Of a stretch of DNA of 14,453 bases, positions 1 through 8,036 are shown piece after piece. Position 1 is the stretch's first letter. Every line of letters starts with the position of its first letter. The stretch is from Deltaproteobacteria bacterium (GTDB lineage Bacteria > Desulfobacterota > Syntrophia > Syntrophales > UBA2210). Position numbers and translations under genes: made by a program. The notes below the pieces were generated by a model. That model was not told the DNA's origin. It searched no databases and saw nothing but the letters and a program-made list of their open reading frames with translations. The DNA lies in NCBI GenBank assembly GCA_011056825.1, contig DSBH01000091.1, positions 1 through 14,453 of the forward strand, given 5' to 3'.

Positions 1-1
1 C

Positions 2-2059
2 TTCTTTGAAGCGCTCGCACTGGGCCTTGTCTTCGTGAGGGATGCCGACATCATCGGCCGTCGTTACGCTGCCAACCTGCTCGGCTCCGCCGGAGGCGGA
101 GGGCTTGGCCTGTTGTTCCTGCTCTGGTGGGGTCCCGAAAAAATTATTCCGCTGTTTTCTTCCATCCTTGCGGTTGGCGTCCTTGTTCTTATCTTTTCCA
201 GAGGAGACAGAACCGTCAGTTTCCGGTGGTACGCCGCTTCATTGATTCTTTTGTTCACAGGAGTGGCGGTTCATATAGCCGCTCCTCCTCTTCCCCTGTC
301 TCCCTATAAAGATCTGAGCGCCGCCTTGCGACTGCCTGAATCCCGGGTCGTAACAGACCATCCCCACCCCATGGGAAGGATCCAGGTTGTGCAGGCTCCG
401 TCGCTTCGATACGGACCCGGTCTTAGCCTTTTCTACGACGGCGAAATACCAGCGGCGCCGCGGTTGTACCTGAACGGAGAGGAATACGGAGCCTGCGTTC
501 CACCGACAGAAAAGCGGCCCCATATTCTTGATTCCAGCGTGACGGCTCTTCCGCTTCTGATCGGCGAATTCAAACGGGCCCTGGTCCTCAACGCCGGCGC
601 TGGGGCATCCCTGGGACATCTGTTGTCACATACTATTCCACACGTGAACGGTGTGGAACCGCACCCCCTCGTCGTGGATCAGCTCGCGACCCGGTACGGC
701 GCGTCGCTTTCCGACGGCAGGCTCAGCCTGGCCACAACGGACAGCCGGTTTTATGTGCGGCACGGGGACAGCACCTACGACCTCATTCTGTTTCCCGTGC
801 AGGGAAACTTCGGTGGAGATGTGGGGTTACAGGCGCTTCGGGAAAATTACCTGCTGACCCGGGAATCGTTCCGGGAACTCTGGAGATCACTCGACGAAGA
901 CGGGATACTGTCGTTCAGTGTTTACATCGACCGTCCGCCCCGTCGAGGCCTCAAGCTGCTGGCGTTGCTTGTGGAAACCATGAAAGAAGCGGGCATCGAA
1001 TTTCCCTCTCGCCACGTCGCCGCGCTCAGGAACTGGGACATGCTGACACTGGCCGCATCACCGAGCCCCCTGGGCGAGCCGGTTCGTCAGGCGCTTGCCC
1101 GGGCCGCCCGAAGAGGCGGGTTTGACCGAACCTGGATTCCCGGTATCGGTCCGGCGGAAACGGACCATAATCACGTCATGGAAGGAGATCTTCTTCGAAC
1201 AGGCATGCGCCTTATACTTGAAGGAAGGGGAGAATCATTCATCGAGTCCTATCCCTTCAGCATCAGGCCTCCATCGGACGACCGTCCCTATTTTCACCAG
1301 TTCCTGCGCTGGGACCATGTAACGGACGCCAAACGGCTGATGGGCGAGGGCGCCGTCGCCTTCGTGGAACTCGGATCACTGCTCGTCGGAATAACGGCCC
1401 TGTTGCTCGCTTCCGCGGCGTTTATCCTTATACTATTGCCTCTTTTCAAGATGAATCGGGCACCCGGGCGATATGGCGTGATGGTTTTCATTCTGTTCGC
1501 CGCCTTCGGAACCGGATTCATGTTTCTGGAAATCATGTTTATACAGCGCCTCACGTTGTACTGGGGACATCCCATCTACAGCGCCGCCGGGGTCATTTCG
1601 GCCCTTCTGTGCGGAATGGGAATCGGCAGTCTGACGGCACAGCGTATGCGCGACACATCCATTATACTCCCCGCCGTCCTTGCCGCGGTTTGCGCCGTCG
1701 TTACCGTGTCCCTGGCGTTCTTTCCCGTCTTGTTCGACGCGACGCTGGCATTTTCCGGCCCGGTAAAGTCTCTTGTCGGCCTCGTCTCACTTGCCCTTCC
1801 CGCTCTTTTCCTAGGCATGCCCTTTCCCCTGGCATTGCGGCGGTTGGACCATGATTTTCCCACACTTACCCCCTGGGCATGGGGAATCAACGGATTCTTC
1901 TCCGTCCTCGCGGCGCCTCTCGCCGCCATACTCGCCATGCACGTCGGTTTTACAATGGTGGGATGGTGCGCCGCGTTGGCGTATCTCGCAGCACTGGCCG
2001 CTTCCGTGACCTTCAGAAACAACGCCCGGAAAAACCTTGTACGGAATGCCGCATCCTGA
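2..2059 (+). CDS. Membrane-embedded spermidine-synthase-like protein (5' truncated)
   Basis: The reading frame is open from position 2, so the gene starts before the window; the GTG at 35 is probably internal because the codons before it also encode a hydrophobic segment. Counting from that GTG, there are membrane segments near residues 11-31 and 36-54, then a soluble part with a spermidine-synthase-like Rossmann fold: LVLNAGAGASLG (183-194) as the SAM-binding glycine loop and GVEPHPLVV (206-214). DDRPYF (415-420) ends the soluble part. About six further membrane segments follow (445-670), with GMPFPLALRRL and PWAWGINGFFSVL motifs typical of the large membrane-fused spermidine synthase-like family. 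The strand end that normally carries the aminopropyltransferase aspartate reads DLILFPVQGNFGG (249-261), so polyamine synthesis is doubtful. The substrate is unknown. Family assignment is fairly sure, activity is not. Confidence 0.8.
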   Translation, partial: FFEALALGLVFVRDADIIGRRYAANLLGSAGGGGLGLLFLLWWGPEKIIPLFSSILAVGVLVLIFSRGDRTVSFRWYAASLILLFTGVAVHIAAPPLPLSPYKDLSAALRLPESRVVTDHPHPMGRIQVVQAPSLRYGPGLSLFYDGEIPAAPRLYLNGEEYGACVPPTEKRPHILDSSVTALPLLIGEFKRALVLNAGAGASLGHLLSHTIPHVNGVEPHPLVVDQLATRYGASLSDGRLSLATTDSRFYVRHGDSTYDLILFPVQGNFGGDVGLQALRENYLLTRESFRELWRSLDEDGILSFSVYIDRPPRRGLKLLALLVETMKEAGIEFPSRHVAALRNWDMLTLAASPSPLGEPVRQALARAARRGGFDRTWIPGIGPAETDHNHVMEGDLLRTGMRLILEGRGESFIESYPFSIRPPSDDRPYFHQFLRWDHVTDAKRLMGEGAVAFVELGSLLVGITALLLASAAFILILLPLFKMNRAPGRYGVMVFILFAAFGTGFMFLEIMFIQRLTLYWGHPIYSAAGVISALLCGMGIGSLTAQRMRDTSIILPAVLAAVCAVVTVSLAFFPVLFDATLAFSGPVKSLVGLVSLALPALFLGMPFPLALRRLDHDFPTLTPWAWGINGFFSVLAAPLAAILAMHVGFTMVGWCAALAYLAALAASVTFRNNARKNLVRNAAS

Positions 2060-2080
2060 AAAAGCGGTGCGGCATCACCG
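2059..2080 (-). terminator. Candidate intrinsic terminator for the universal stress gene
   Basis: Read on the minus strand, CGGTG, a 6-base loop ATGCCG, and CACCG form a 5-bp stem (2080 to 2065), followed by C and five T (2063 to 2059). It lies 38 bases past the stop of the minus-strand gene and overlaps the stop codon of the convergent + strand gene. The stem is short, so termination would be modest. On the + strand the same hairpin is followed by no T-run. Confidence 0.4.
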
Positions 2081-2118
2081 AACCCGCCACGGAAGAACCG
2101 GACGTTGCCTGGCGCCTC

Positions 2119-2610
2119 TCATGTCGCGCCCGTTTCGTCTTTCGGAAGGGGAATAATGCAGACGGGAACAGCTGATTTTCGAAGGACTTTCTCGGCCACG
2201 CTTCCCAGGAAAGCCCGGCTCAGGCCCCTGCCGTGGGTGCCCATTACAATCATATCGAACCCTGTCGATTCGGCCCGTTTGAGAATTTCGTCAGCGGGAT
2301 AACCCTTGCTGACTTCAACCGATGTCACGCGGTCGGCCAGTTCGGACTCGTCTTCAAGTTCAGTGTCGAAAAATTTTTCAAGGCGCCGTTTTATTTCATT
2401 TTTCGCACTGGACACGTTCTCTTCGATGTAGACGTCGTCGACGTATCCTCCGAAAAAGGCAAGCGCGTGGGGAGGCACCTCTTCGACAACGTGCAGCAGG
2501 TGAATATCCGCCCGGTTCTGTTTCGAGAGATACAGAGCGTAACGAAGGGCGTGAGCTGAATTGCGCGACAGGTCGGTGGCATACAATATTTTTTTAACGG
2601 CCGGTATCAT
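2119..2610 (-). CDS. Universal stress protein, single UspA domain
   Basis: This 163-residue protein has the UspA length and fold pattern. It opens with KKILYATDLSRNSAHAL (6-22), where the Asp normally contacts the nucleotide, has HLLHVVEE (38-45), and ends with the ATP-binding loop GTHGRG..LGS (124-137) and a VPVCIIP final strand (148-154). The loop spacing between the second and third glycine is 8 residues rather than the usual 9, a one-residue shortening whose effect on ATP binding is unknown. The start at 2610 is chosen because the homologous part begins at MIPAVKKIL; the frame stays open to 2829 but that extension looks non-conserved and would run through the queA promoter region. A GGGG-rich stretch eight or so bases upstream may serve as ribosome site. 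It is a lone gene transcribed divergently from queA. Such proteins are cytoplasmic and usually induced by starvation or stress; the exact role is unknown. Confidence 0.88.
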   Translation of the reverse strand: MIPAVKKILYATDLSRNSAHALRYALYLSKQNRADIHLLHVVEEVPPHALAFFGGYVDDVYIEENVSSAKNEIKRRLEKFFDTELEDESELADRVTSVEVSKGYPADEILKRAESTGFDMIVMGTHGRGLSRAFLGSVAEKVLRKSAVPVCIIPLPKDETGAT

Positions 2611-2715
2611 GACATGAACCCCCGATAAACGTGGCGCGACCAATCTCGCCCATGGAAATAACTTTCCCGGGCATTTTTTACGCGTCCCATTCTCATCCAG
2701 TAATCTACATGGAAA

Positions 2716-2744
2716 AATGTATGTTATCTGCGTGACACCGTCAA
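2716..2744 (-). promoter_or_regulatory. Candidate sigma70-type promoter for the universal stress gene
   Basis: On the minus strand TTGACG (2744-2739) is followed after 17 bases by TACATT (2721-2716), five of six and four of six matches to the consensus. The predicted start near 2709 would give a leader of about 100 bases before the ATG at 2610. The 248-base gap 2611-2858 between the divergent genes otherwise holds only the queA promoter; I saw no riboswitch or strong repeat in it. Confidence 0.45.
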
Positions 2745-2810
2745 GAAAATTAAGGAAAAGATACCGAATTACCCGTTTCCCGCCATCCATTAACATGCCT
2801 TCATTATCAG

Positions 2811-2840
2811 TTGACATTCCTTCGGCCATCTGATTATCTT
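2811..2840 (+). promoter_or_regulatory. Candidate promoter for the queA-lepB operon
   Basis: A perfect TTGACA (2811-2816) is followed after 18 bases by TATCTT (2835-2840, four of six matches), with TG at 2831-2832 just upstream. The predicted start near A2847 leaves a leader of only about 12 bases before the queA ATG. It is the only good promoter-like pair seen ahead of the operon. Confidence 0.45.
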
Positions 2841-2858
2841 TATGAAATTTTTTACGCT

Positions 2859-3887
2859 ATGGAAACAAAAGACTTCACTTACGATTTACCCGAAGATCGC
2901 ATCGCCCAGGAACCTGCCGCGTTAAGGGACCAGTCTCGCATGATGGTAGTCGACAGGCGGACTGGATCGATGGAATGCCTGCGGTTTTCCGAGCTTCCCG
3001 GGTTTCTCCACGACGGCGACGTTATGGTGGTGAACGACTCGCGGGTGATTCCCGCCCGGCTGAAAGGAGAAAAAGCAACGGGAGGCCGGATCGACATACT
3101 GCTTCTGGAACGCCTTGAACAGCCGAACCGTTGGCTCGTCCTGCTCCGTCCCGCGAAACGCGTAAAACGGGGAACCCGTATTTTTTTCGGCGCCGGCGGC
3201 TATGCGGATGTGATGGCGCGGGAGAACGAGAAAAAGTGGATTCTCGAATTCACTCTGAATGACACGTTCGAATCGTTCCTCGCCGCACGCGGCACAGCCC
3301 CCTTACCGCCGTATATTAAGAGACGACCCGGCGATGACAGAACGGATCGAGACATGGAGCGGTACCAGACGGTTTACGCCGCAGTACCCGGCTCTATCGC
3401 GGCGCCCACGGCGGGCCTGCACTTTTCAGAAAATATCCTGAAAAAACTGCGTGAGCGGGGTGTCCCGGTTGTACCCGTCACGCTGCATGTGGGTCTCGGC
3501 ACCTTTATACCCATCGAAACGAAAAACATTGAAGAACACCGTATGGAAAAAGAGCGGTACGTTATCTCTTCCGAGTCGGCCCGCACGATCAACGAAGCCG
3601 GACGAGTCGTCGCCGTGGGAACCACGTCTGTCAGGACCATGGAATCGGCGGCGCGGAGCAACGGATCAGTGCAAAACGGAGCGGGAGACACCAACCTGTT
3701 CATCTATCCGGGATTTGAATTCAAGGTTACGGGAGCACTGCTGACGAATCTTCACTTGCCCGCATCGTCCCTGTTTCTTCTCGTCTGCGCCTTCGCGGGG
3801 ACGGATCTTATGAAAAAGGCGTACCGGAAAGCAATCGACGAGGGATTCCGTTTCTACAGTTACGGAGACTGCATGCTTATCCTCTGA
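2859..3887 (+). CDS. queA: S-adenosylmethionine:tRNA ribosyltransferase-isomerase QueA
   Basis: QueA moves the ribosyl part of SAM onto 7-aminomethyl-7-deazaguanine in tRNA to give epoxyqueuosine, the step after Tgt. The 342-residue protein has the family length and motifs in order: DFTYDLPEDRIAQ at the N terminus (5-17), DGDVMVVNDSRVIPARL (52-68), RYQTVYAAVPGSIAAPTAGLHF (start 168, end 189), HVGLGTF (210-216), HRMEKERY (227-234), GTTSVRTME (254-262) and YGDCMLIL at the C terminus. The ATG at 2859 is preferred over the in-frame TTG at 2811 because the latter is the -35 hexamer of the likely promoter and the extra 16 residues do not look like QueA. No Shine-Dalgarno sequence precedes the ATG. 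It is the first gene of the operon, 37 bases before tgt. Confidence 0.97.
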   Translation: METKDFTYDLPEDRIAQEPAALRDQSRMMVVDRRTGSMECLRFSELPGFLHDGDVMVVNDSRVIPARLKGEKATGGRIDILLLERLEQPNRWLVLLRPAKRVKRGTRIFFGAGGYADVMARENEKKWILEFTLNDTFESFLAARGTAPLPPYIKRRPGDDRTDRDMERYQTVYAAVPGSIAAPTAGLHFSENILKKLRERGVPVVPVTLHVGLGTFIPIETKNIEEHRMEKERYVISSESARTINEAGRVVAVGTTSVRTMESAARSNGSVQNGAGDTNLFIYPGFEFKVTGALLTNLHLPASSLFLLVCAFAGTDLMKKAYRKAIDEGFRFYSYGDCMLIL

Positions 3888-3924
3888 ACAACCGGTCGAA
3901 GAGAACGGAGAATAACCACACGTT

Positions 3925-5112
3925 ATGACAACGTCACAACGATCCGATCCTGATACAGTTCAAAGCGCCGTCGACGGCCGGGAACCTTTCCATTTTCACG
4001 TCCTCGCCACCGATCATGCCACAAAGGCGCGGCTTGGTCTGATTCAGACTCCTCACGGACCCGTCGAAACGCCGGTCTTCATGCCCGTGGGAACCCGGGG
4101 AACCGTCAAGGGAGTCACCCCCGAGATGGTCCGCGATACGGGCGCCAGAATTATTCTCGGCAACACCTATCACCTGTACCTGAGGCCCGGACATGAGCTG
4201 ATAGGCCGCCTAGGGGGTCTGCACAGGTTCATGAACTGGCCCGGACCGATTCTCACGGACAGCGGTGGTTTCCAGATTTATAGCCTTGGAAAACTCAGAA
4301 AACTCACCGAAGAAGGGTATGCCTTTCAATCTCATATCGACGGATCGTCTCACGTCATGACCCCCGAACGCTGCATAAACGTCCAGGAAGCGCTGGGATC
4401 CGACATCATGATGTGCCTCGACGAATGCACGTCATACCCTGGGGATCGGTCAACCATCGAATCATCGCTTGACCTGACGTTACGCTGGGCCCGGCTTTGC
4501 GCCTCCGTCCACCGGTCGCACGACCGGGCTCTCTTCGGCATTTCCCAGGGTGGTGTCTACCCCGACCTGAGGAAACGGGGTATCGAGGCTCTCGGCGAAA
4601 TCGGTTTTGACGGTTACGCGCTGGGCGGCCTCAGTGTGGGAGAACCGAAGGAACTTCTGTACGATACGGTTTCGCACGCGGCGCCTCTCCTTCCCCCGGA
4701 TAAGCCCCGCTACCTCATGGGCGTCGGGACGCCCGAGGATATCCTGGAATGCGTGGCGCAGGGCATCGACATGTTCGACTGCGTCATGCCCACGCGAAAC
4801 GCACGCAACGGAATGTTGTTTACAAACAGGGGAAAGCTTGTTATAAAGAACGCCCGATACCGGGATGACGGCAATCCCTTGGATGATCAGTGCGGATGCT
4901 ACACCTGCCGAAATTACAGCAGGGCCTATCTGAGACATCTGTTTATCGCCAGGGAAATCCTGGCGATTGTTTTGAATACGATACACAATATTACGTTTTA
5001 CATGAATCTCATGAATGGAATCAGGGAAGCCGTTCGGGGGGGATATTTCGATTCTTTTCGAAAAACCTTTCTTGAATCCTACAGAGCGAACAACGAGGAG
5101 GACGCAGAATGA
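3925..5112 (+). CDS. tgt: Queuine/preQ1 tRNA-guanine transglycosylase
   Basis: Tgt swaps guanine-34 of GUN anticodons for preQ1, the first tRNA-bound step of queuosine synthesis. In the 395-residue product the general-base Asp is D112 in ILTDSGGFQ, the nucleophile is D285 in MFDCVMPTRNARNG, and the structural zinc is held by C323, C325, C328 (CGCYTC) and H354. FGISQGG (204-210) and GGLSVGEP (234-241) line the substrate pocket. Length is about 20 residues more than usual because of an N-terminal extension before FHFHVLATD; there is no alternative start after 3925 to shorten it, and an in-frame TAA lies just upstream at 3913. The nearest ribosome-site-like GGAG is 14 bases from the ATG, rather far. 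It follows queA, the next enzyme in the pathway, and its TGA overlaps the yajC ATG. Confidence 0.97.
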   Translation: MTTSQRSDPDTVQSAVDGREPFHFHVLATDHATKARLGLIQTPHGPVETPVFMPVGTRGTVKGVTPEMVRDTGARIILGNTYHLYLRPGHELIGRLGGLHRFMNWPGPILTDSGGFQIYSLGKLRKLTEEGYAFQSHIDGSSHVMTPERCINVQEALGSDIMMCLDECTSYPGDRSTIESSLDLTLRWARLCASVHRSHDRALFGISQGGVYPDLRKRGIEALGEIGFDGYALGGLSVGEPKELLYDTVSHAAPLLPPDKPRYLMGVGTPEDILECVAQGIDMFDCVMPTRNARNGMLFTNRGKLVIKNARYRDDGNPLDDQCGCYTCRNYSRAYLRHLFIAREILAIVLNTIHNITFYMNLMNGIREAVRGGYFDSFRKTFLESYRANNEEDAE

Positions 5113-5456
5113 TAAGCGGCATAGCGTACGCGATGGGTGCTCCCGGCCAGGGAGGCGCAGGGGCTCAGGGCGGAGCGGATTTTCACTTTATAATCCTCAT
5201 GGTTGCCATCTTCGCCATTTTTTATTTTCTCCTGATACGACCCCAGCAGAAAAAGCAGAAGGAACTGAGAGAAATGATCGCCAACCTGCAGCACGGTGAC
5301 ATGATCGTAACCACCGGCGGCCTTCACGGCAAGGTGACAGCCCTGACGGACCAGGTGGTCACGCTGGAGATCGCGGAAAAAACGAGAGTAAAGGTTTCCC
5401 GCAGCGCAATCGCGGGTCTGGTGCAGGGCGCGGGCACGGCGCCAAAAACCTCCTAG
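5109..5456 (+). CDS. yajC: Sec translocon accessory protein YajC
   Basis: YajC is a small inner-membrane protein that associates with SecD and SecF in the accessory part of the Sec translocon. The 115-residue product has a Gly/Ala-rich N-terminal tail, one membrane segment (about 24-43, FHFIILMVAIFAIFYFLLI) and the signature RPQQKKQKE right after it (44-52), then a cytoplasmic part with the conserved GDMIVTTGGLHGKV (63-76). The start overlaps the tgt stop by four bases (ATGA) and is preceded by a strong GAGGAGGA ribosome site at 5095-5102, six bases from the ATG, so the start is secure. It is followed by secD after 33 bases, the order common in many bacteria. Confidence 0.96.
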   Translation: MISGIAYAMGAPGQGGAGAQGGADFHFIILMVAIFAIFYFLLIRPQQKKQKELREMIANLQHGDMIVTTGGLHGKVTALTDQVVTLEIAEKTRVKVSRSAIAGLVQGAGTAPKTS

Positions 5457-5489
5457 CGCCCGACGGTCTTGCCGGGAAGGACTTTTGTA

Positions 5490-7094
5490 ATGTTTGACAA
5501 GAATATCAGGCTGAGAATAGCCATAGCGGTGGCGGTGACATTGGTGGCGCTTTTCTTTATCATGCCGACCTTAACGGATCGTCTTCCCGCCTTCTGGAAA
5601 AACCATCTTCCCAGCGACACGATTAACCTGGGACTCGACCTTCAGGGCGGCATGCACCTGATACTCGAGGTGCAGGCGGACCGTGCCGTGGAGAGCTCAC
5701 TCGAGCGTCTCGGCAATAACTTGAAGGAAGCGCTCATGGAAGATCGTGTCCGTTTCCGAGAGGTCGCCGTGGAAGACAAGAGCTCCCTCGTTATGGAATT
5801 TCCCGACAGCGAATCCGCCGACCGGTTCAGGGATCTTCTGAAAAACCGGTATCCCACGTTAAAAATCACTTCATCGCGGATTACTGAAGGCGTGGAGCGG
5901 GTCACCCTTCGCGTCGACGCGGAACAGGTTGAAACCATCAGGGAATTCGCTCTCGAACAAAGTCTTGAAACGATACGGAACAGGGTCGACCAGTTTGGCG
6001 TCACGGAACCGCACATCATTCCACAGGAACGCGACAGAATTCTCATACAGCTTCCCGGTATCGATGATCCTCAACGGGCCATCAACCTGATCGGAAAAAC
6101 CGCGCTGCTCGAATTCAAGCTCGTCGACGACGAGCACAGCGTCGATGACGCGCTTCGAGGCAACGTTCCCCGCGGACGGGAAATTCTCTACGGCGGCAGG
6201 GTCGATCGCCTGACGGGTGAACGGAATCAGGTTCCCTACCTGCTGCATTCCCGGGCCCTGATGACGGGCGAATCACTCGAGGACGCCCGGGTTTCCATCG
6301 ACAACCGCTTCGGGGAACCCTATGTTTCGATCAAGTTCGATCCCCAGGGCGCCCGTGATTTCGAGCGGATTACATCCCAGAACGTGGGGAAACGCCTTGC
6401 CATCGTTCTCGACGGCGTGGTGCACTCGGCGCCGGTCATTCAGGAACGAATCGGCGGTGGACAGGCACAGATCACGGGAACATTTTCCATGGACGAGGCC
6501 CGCGACCTGGCCATTGTCCTCAGGGCGGGCGCGCTCCCGGCGCCGGTTACCATTCTCGAACAGCGCAGAGTCGGACCGTCCCTGGGACAGGATTCAATCG
6601 ACAGGGGTGTAATGTCCATAATCGTGGGAACGCTGCTGGTTCTCGCTTTCATGATCGTCTATTACAACTACTCGGGCATCATAGCCGTCACAGCCCTGCT
6701 GCTTAATTTTATATTGATCTTCGGCGCACTGGCGGCGTTCAGGGCGACACTCACGCTTCCGGGCATCGCCGGCATTGTTCTTATCATCGGCATGGCCGTC
6801 GACGCCAACGTTCTTATCTTTGAGAGAATACGGGAAGAACTGCGGCTCGAAAAGTCGCCGCGAGCGGCCGTCAAGGCAGGCTACGACAAGGCGCTGTCCA
6901 CGATCGTCGACGCCAATGTGACCACGCTGATCGCCGCACTGGTTCTCTTCCAGTTCGGGACGGGCCCCGTCCGCGGGTTCGCCGTGACCCTCAGCCTGGG
7001 AATCATCTGCAGCATGTTCACCGCCATTTTCGTGACGAGGATTATTTACGATTATTTTATCTGGTATAAACGAATCAAGCGGGTCAGCATCTAG
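5490..7094 (+). CDS. secD: Protein translocase subunit SecD
   Basis: SecD pairs with SecF and uses the proton gradient to pull exported proteins through SecYEG. The 534-residue protein has a first membrane segment (about 8-25), the conserved NLGLDLQGGMHL (46-57), the large periplasmic P1 region (about 58-365) and five further membrane segments near the C terminus. GMAVDANVLIFERIREE (434-450) carries the conserved Asp of the D4 motif linked to proton transfer. The frame is open from a TTG at 5469, but the ATG at 5490 is preferred: it has AAGGA at 5477-5481 with 8-base spacing and gives the usual hydrophobic N terminus. It lies 33 bases after yajC and 11 bases before secF. Nothing appears missing. 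Confidence 0.97.
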   Translation: MFDKNIRLRIAIAVAVTLVALFFIMPTLTDRLPAFWKNHLPSDTINLGLDLQGGMHLILEVQADRAVESSLERLGNNLKEALMEDRVRFREVAVEDKSSLVMEFPDSESADRFRDLLKNRYPTLKITSSRITEGVERVTLRVDAEQVETIREFALEQSLETIRNRVDQFGVTEPHIIPQERDRILIQLPGIDDPQRAINLIGKTALLEFKLVDDEHSVDDALRGNVPRGREILYGGRVDRLTGERNQVPYLLHSRALMTGESLEDARVSIDNRFGEPYVSIKFDPQGARDFERITSQNVGKRLAIVLDGVVHSAPVIQERIGGGQAQITGTFSMDEARDLAIVLRAGALPAPVTILEQRRVGPSLGQDSIDRGVMSIIVGTLLVLAFMIVYYNYSGIIAVTALLLNFILIFGALAAFRATLTLPGIAGIVLIIGMAVDANVLIFERIREELRLEKSPRAAVKAGYDKALSTIVDANVTTLIAALVLFQFGTGPVRGFAVTLSLGIICSMFTAIFVTRIIYDYFIWYKRIKRVSI

Positions 7095-7105
7095 AGGAGC
7101 ACGTG

Positions 7106-8035
7106 ATGGAATTTATTAAGCCCGACACCCGGTTCGATTTTCTGCGGTTCGCCAGAACAGCCGTGACCATTTCACTTGTTGTAATCGCGGTGGGCGTTAT
7201 TTCACTTCTGTTTCACGGGGGACCGAAACTGGGTATAGATTTCGCCGGCGGCACCCTGATTCAGGTCAAGTTCGACAAGGAAACAACAGCGGGTGAAATC
7301 AGGAAAGCACTGAAACAAATCGACATGGGTGGAAGTATTATTCAGCGGTTCGGCGCCGCCCAGGAAAACGAATTTCTCATCAGGACGGATCTGTCGGAGG
7401 CGGAACTGCAAAATCTCTCCGGACTTGTTGAAAAAGCGCTCACCGAGCATTACGACCACGACCATTTCGAAATCAGGAGGGTGGAAATGGTGGGCGCCGC
7501 AGTCGGAAAGGATTTGCGACAGAAAGGCATCCTTTCGATTTTGTATGCCATGATCGGCATTCTGGTCTACGTAACCTGGCGTTTCGAACTTCGATACGCC
7601 CTGGGTGCCATTATCGCTCTTTTTCACGATATCATTATTACCGTGGGTATTTTTTCGCTGCTCGACAAGGAATTCACGTTGCCCGTCATAGCCGCCCTGC
7701 TCGCTATCATCGGATATTCCCTCAACGACACGATTGTTGTTTTCGATCGTATTCGAGAAAACGTCAGGGCGGGTCGAAAAAAACCGCTCCGCGACATCAT
7801 GAACGCGAGTATCAACCAGATCCTGAGCAGAACTCTGCTTACGTCGCTTACCACGCTTCTGGTGGTTGGAGCGCTCTTCTTCCTTGGCGGCGCCGTTATT
7901 CATGATTTCGCCTTCGCCCTCATGGTGGGCGTTGTCGTGGGAACCTATTCATCCATATTCATCGCGACTCCGACGGTACTTGCCTGGGAACAATTGTGGC
8001 CCGCCTCCTCCCGAGGGAAAAAGAGGATCAGCTGA
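7106..8035 (+). CDS. secF: Protein translocase subunit SecF
   Basis: SecF is the partner of SecD in the six-plus-six membrane-segment export motor. The 309-residue product has a first membrane segment (about 18-36), the family motif GIDFAGGTL (43-51), a small periplasmic domain ending in VEMVGAAVGKDL (127-138), and five membrane segments that include GYSLNDTIVVFDRIREN (203-219) with the conserved Asp. The ATG at 7106 is chosen over the GTG at 7103 because GAGGAG at 7094-7099 sits six bases from the ATG. That ribosome site overlaps the secD stop codon, so translation of the two is probably coupled. Only one base separates its stop from the next start. Confidence 0.97.
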   Translation: MEFIKPDTRFDFLRFARTAVTISLVVIAVGVISLLFHGGPKLGIDFAGGTLIQVKFDKETTAGEIRKALKQIDMGGSIIQRFGAAQENEFLIRTDLSEAELQNLSGLVEKALTEHYDHDHFEIRRVEMVGAAVGKDLRQKGILSILYAMIGILVYVTWRFELRYALGAIIALFHDIIITVGIFSLLDKEFTLPVIAALLAIIGYSLNDTIVVFDRIRENVRAGRKKPLRDIMNASINQILSRTLLTSLTTLLVVGALFFLGGAVIHDFAFALMVGVVVGTYSSIFIATPTVLAWEQLWPASSRGKKRIS

Positions 8036-8036
8036 G

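Noticed and set aside
1576..2022. A 148-codon minus-strand ORF opposite the end of the spermidine-synthase-like gene.
   Set aside because: Composition is Ala/Arg/Thr-rich, as expected of the complement of membrane-segment codons, with no domain recognised.
2047..2074. TGCCGCA and TGCGGCA inverted repeat with a 14-base loop around the stop codon of the first gene, as a + strand terminator.
   Set aside because: No T-run follows on the + strand, and the loop is long; the overlapping shorter hairpin read on the minus strand is a better terminator candidate.
2611..2858. preQ1 riboswitch upstream of queA.
   Set aside because: The likely transcript start leaves only about 12 bases before the ATG, too short for any riboswitch, and I saw no preQ1-like hairpin with an A-rich tail.
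7202..7903. A 233-codon minus-strand ORF opposite secF.
   Set aside because: It is the complement of well-conserved secF codons and shows no recognisable motif or ribosome site.
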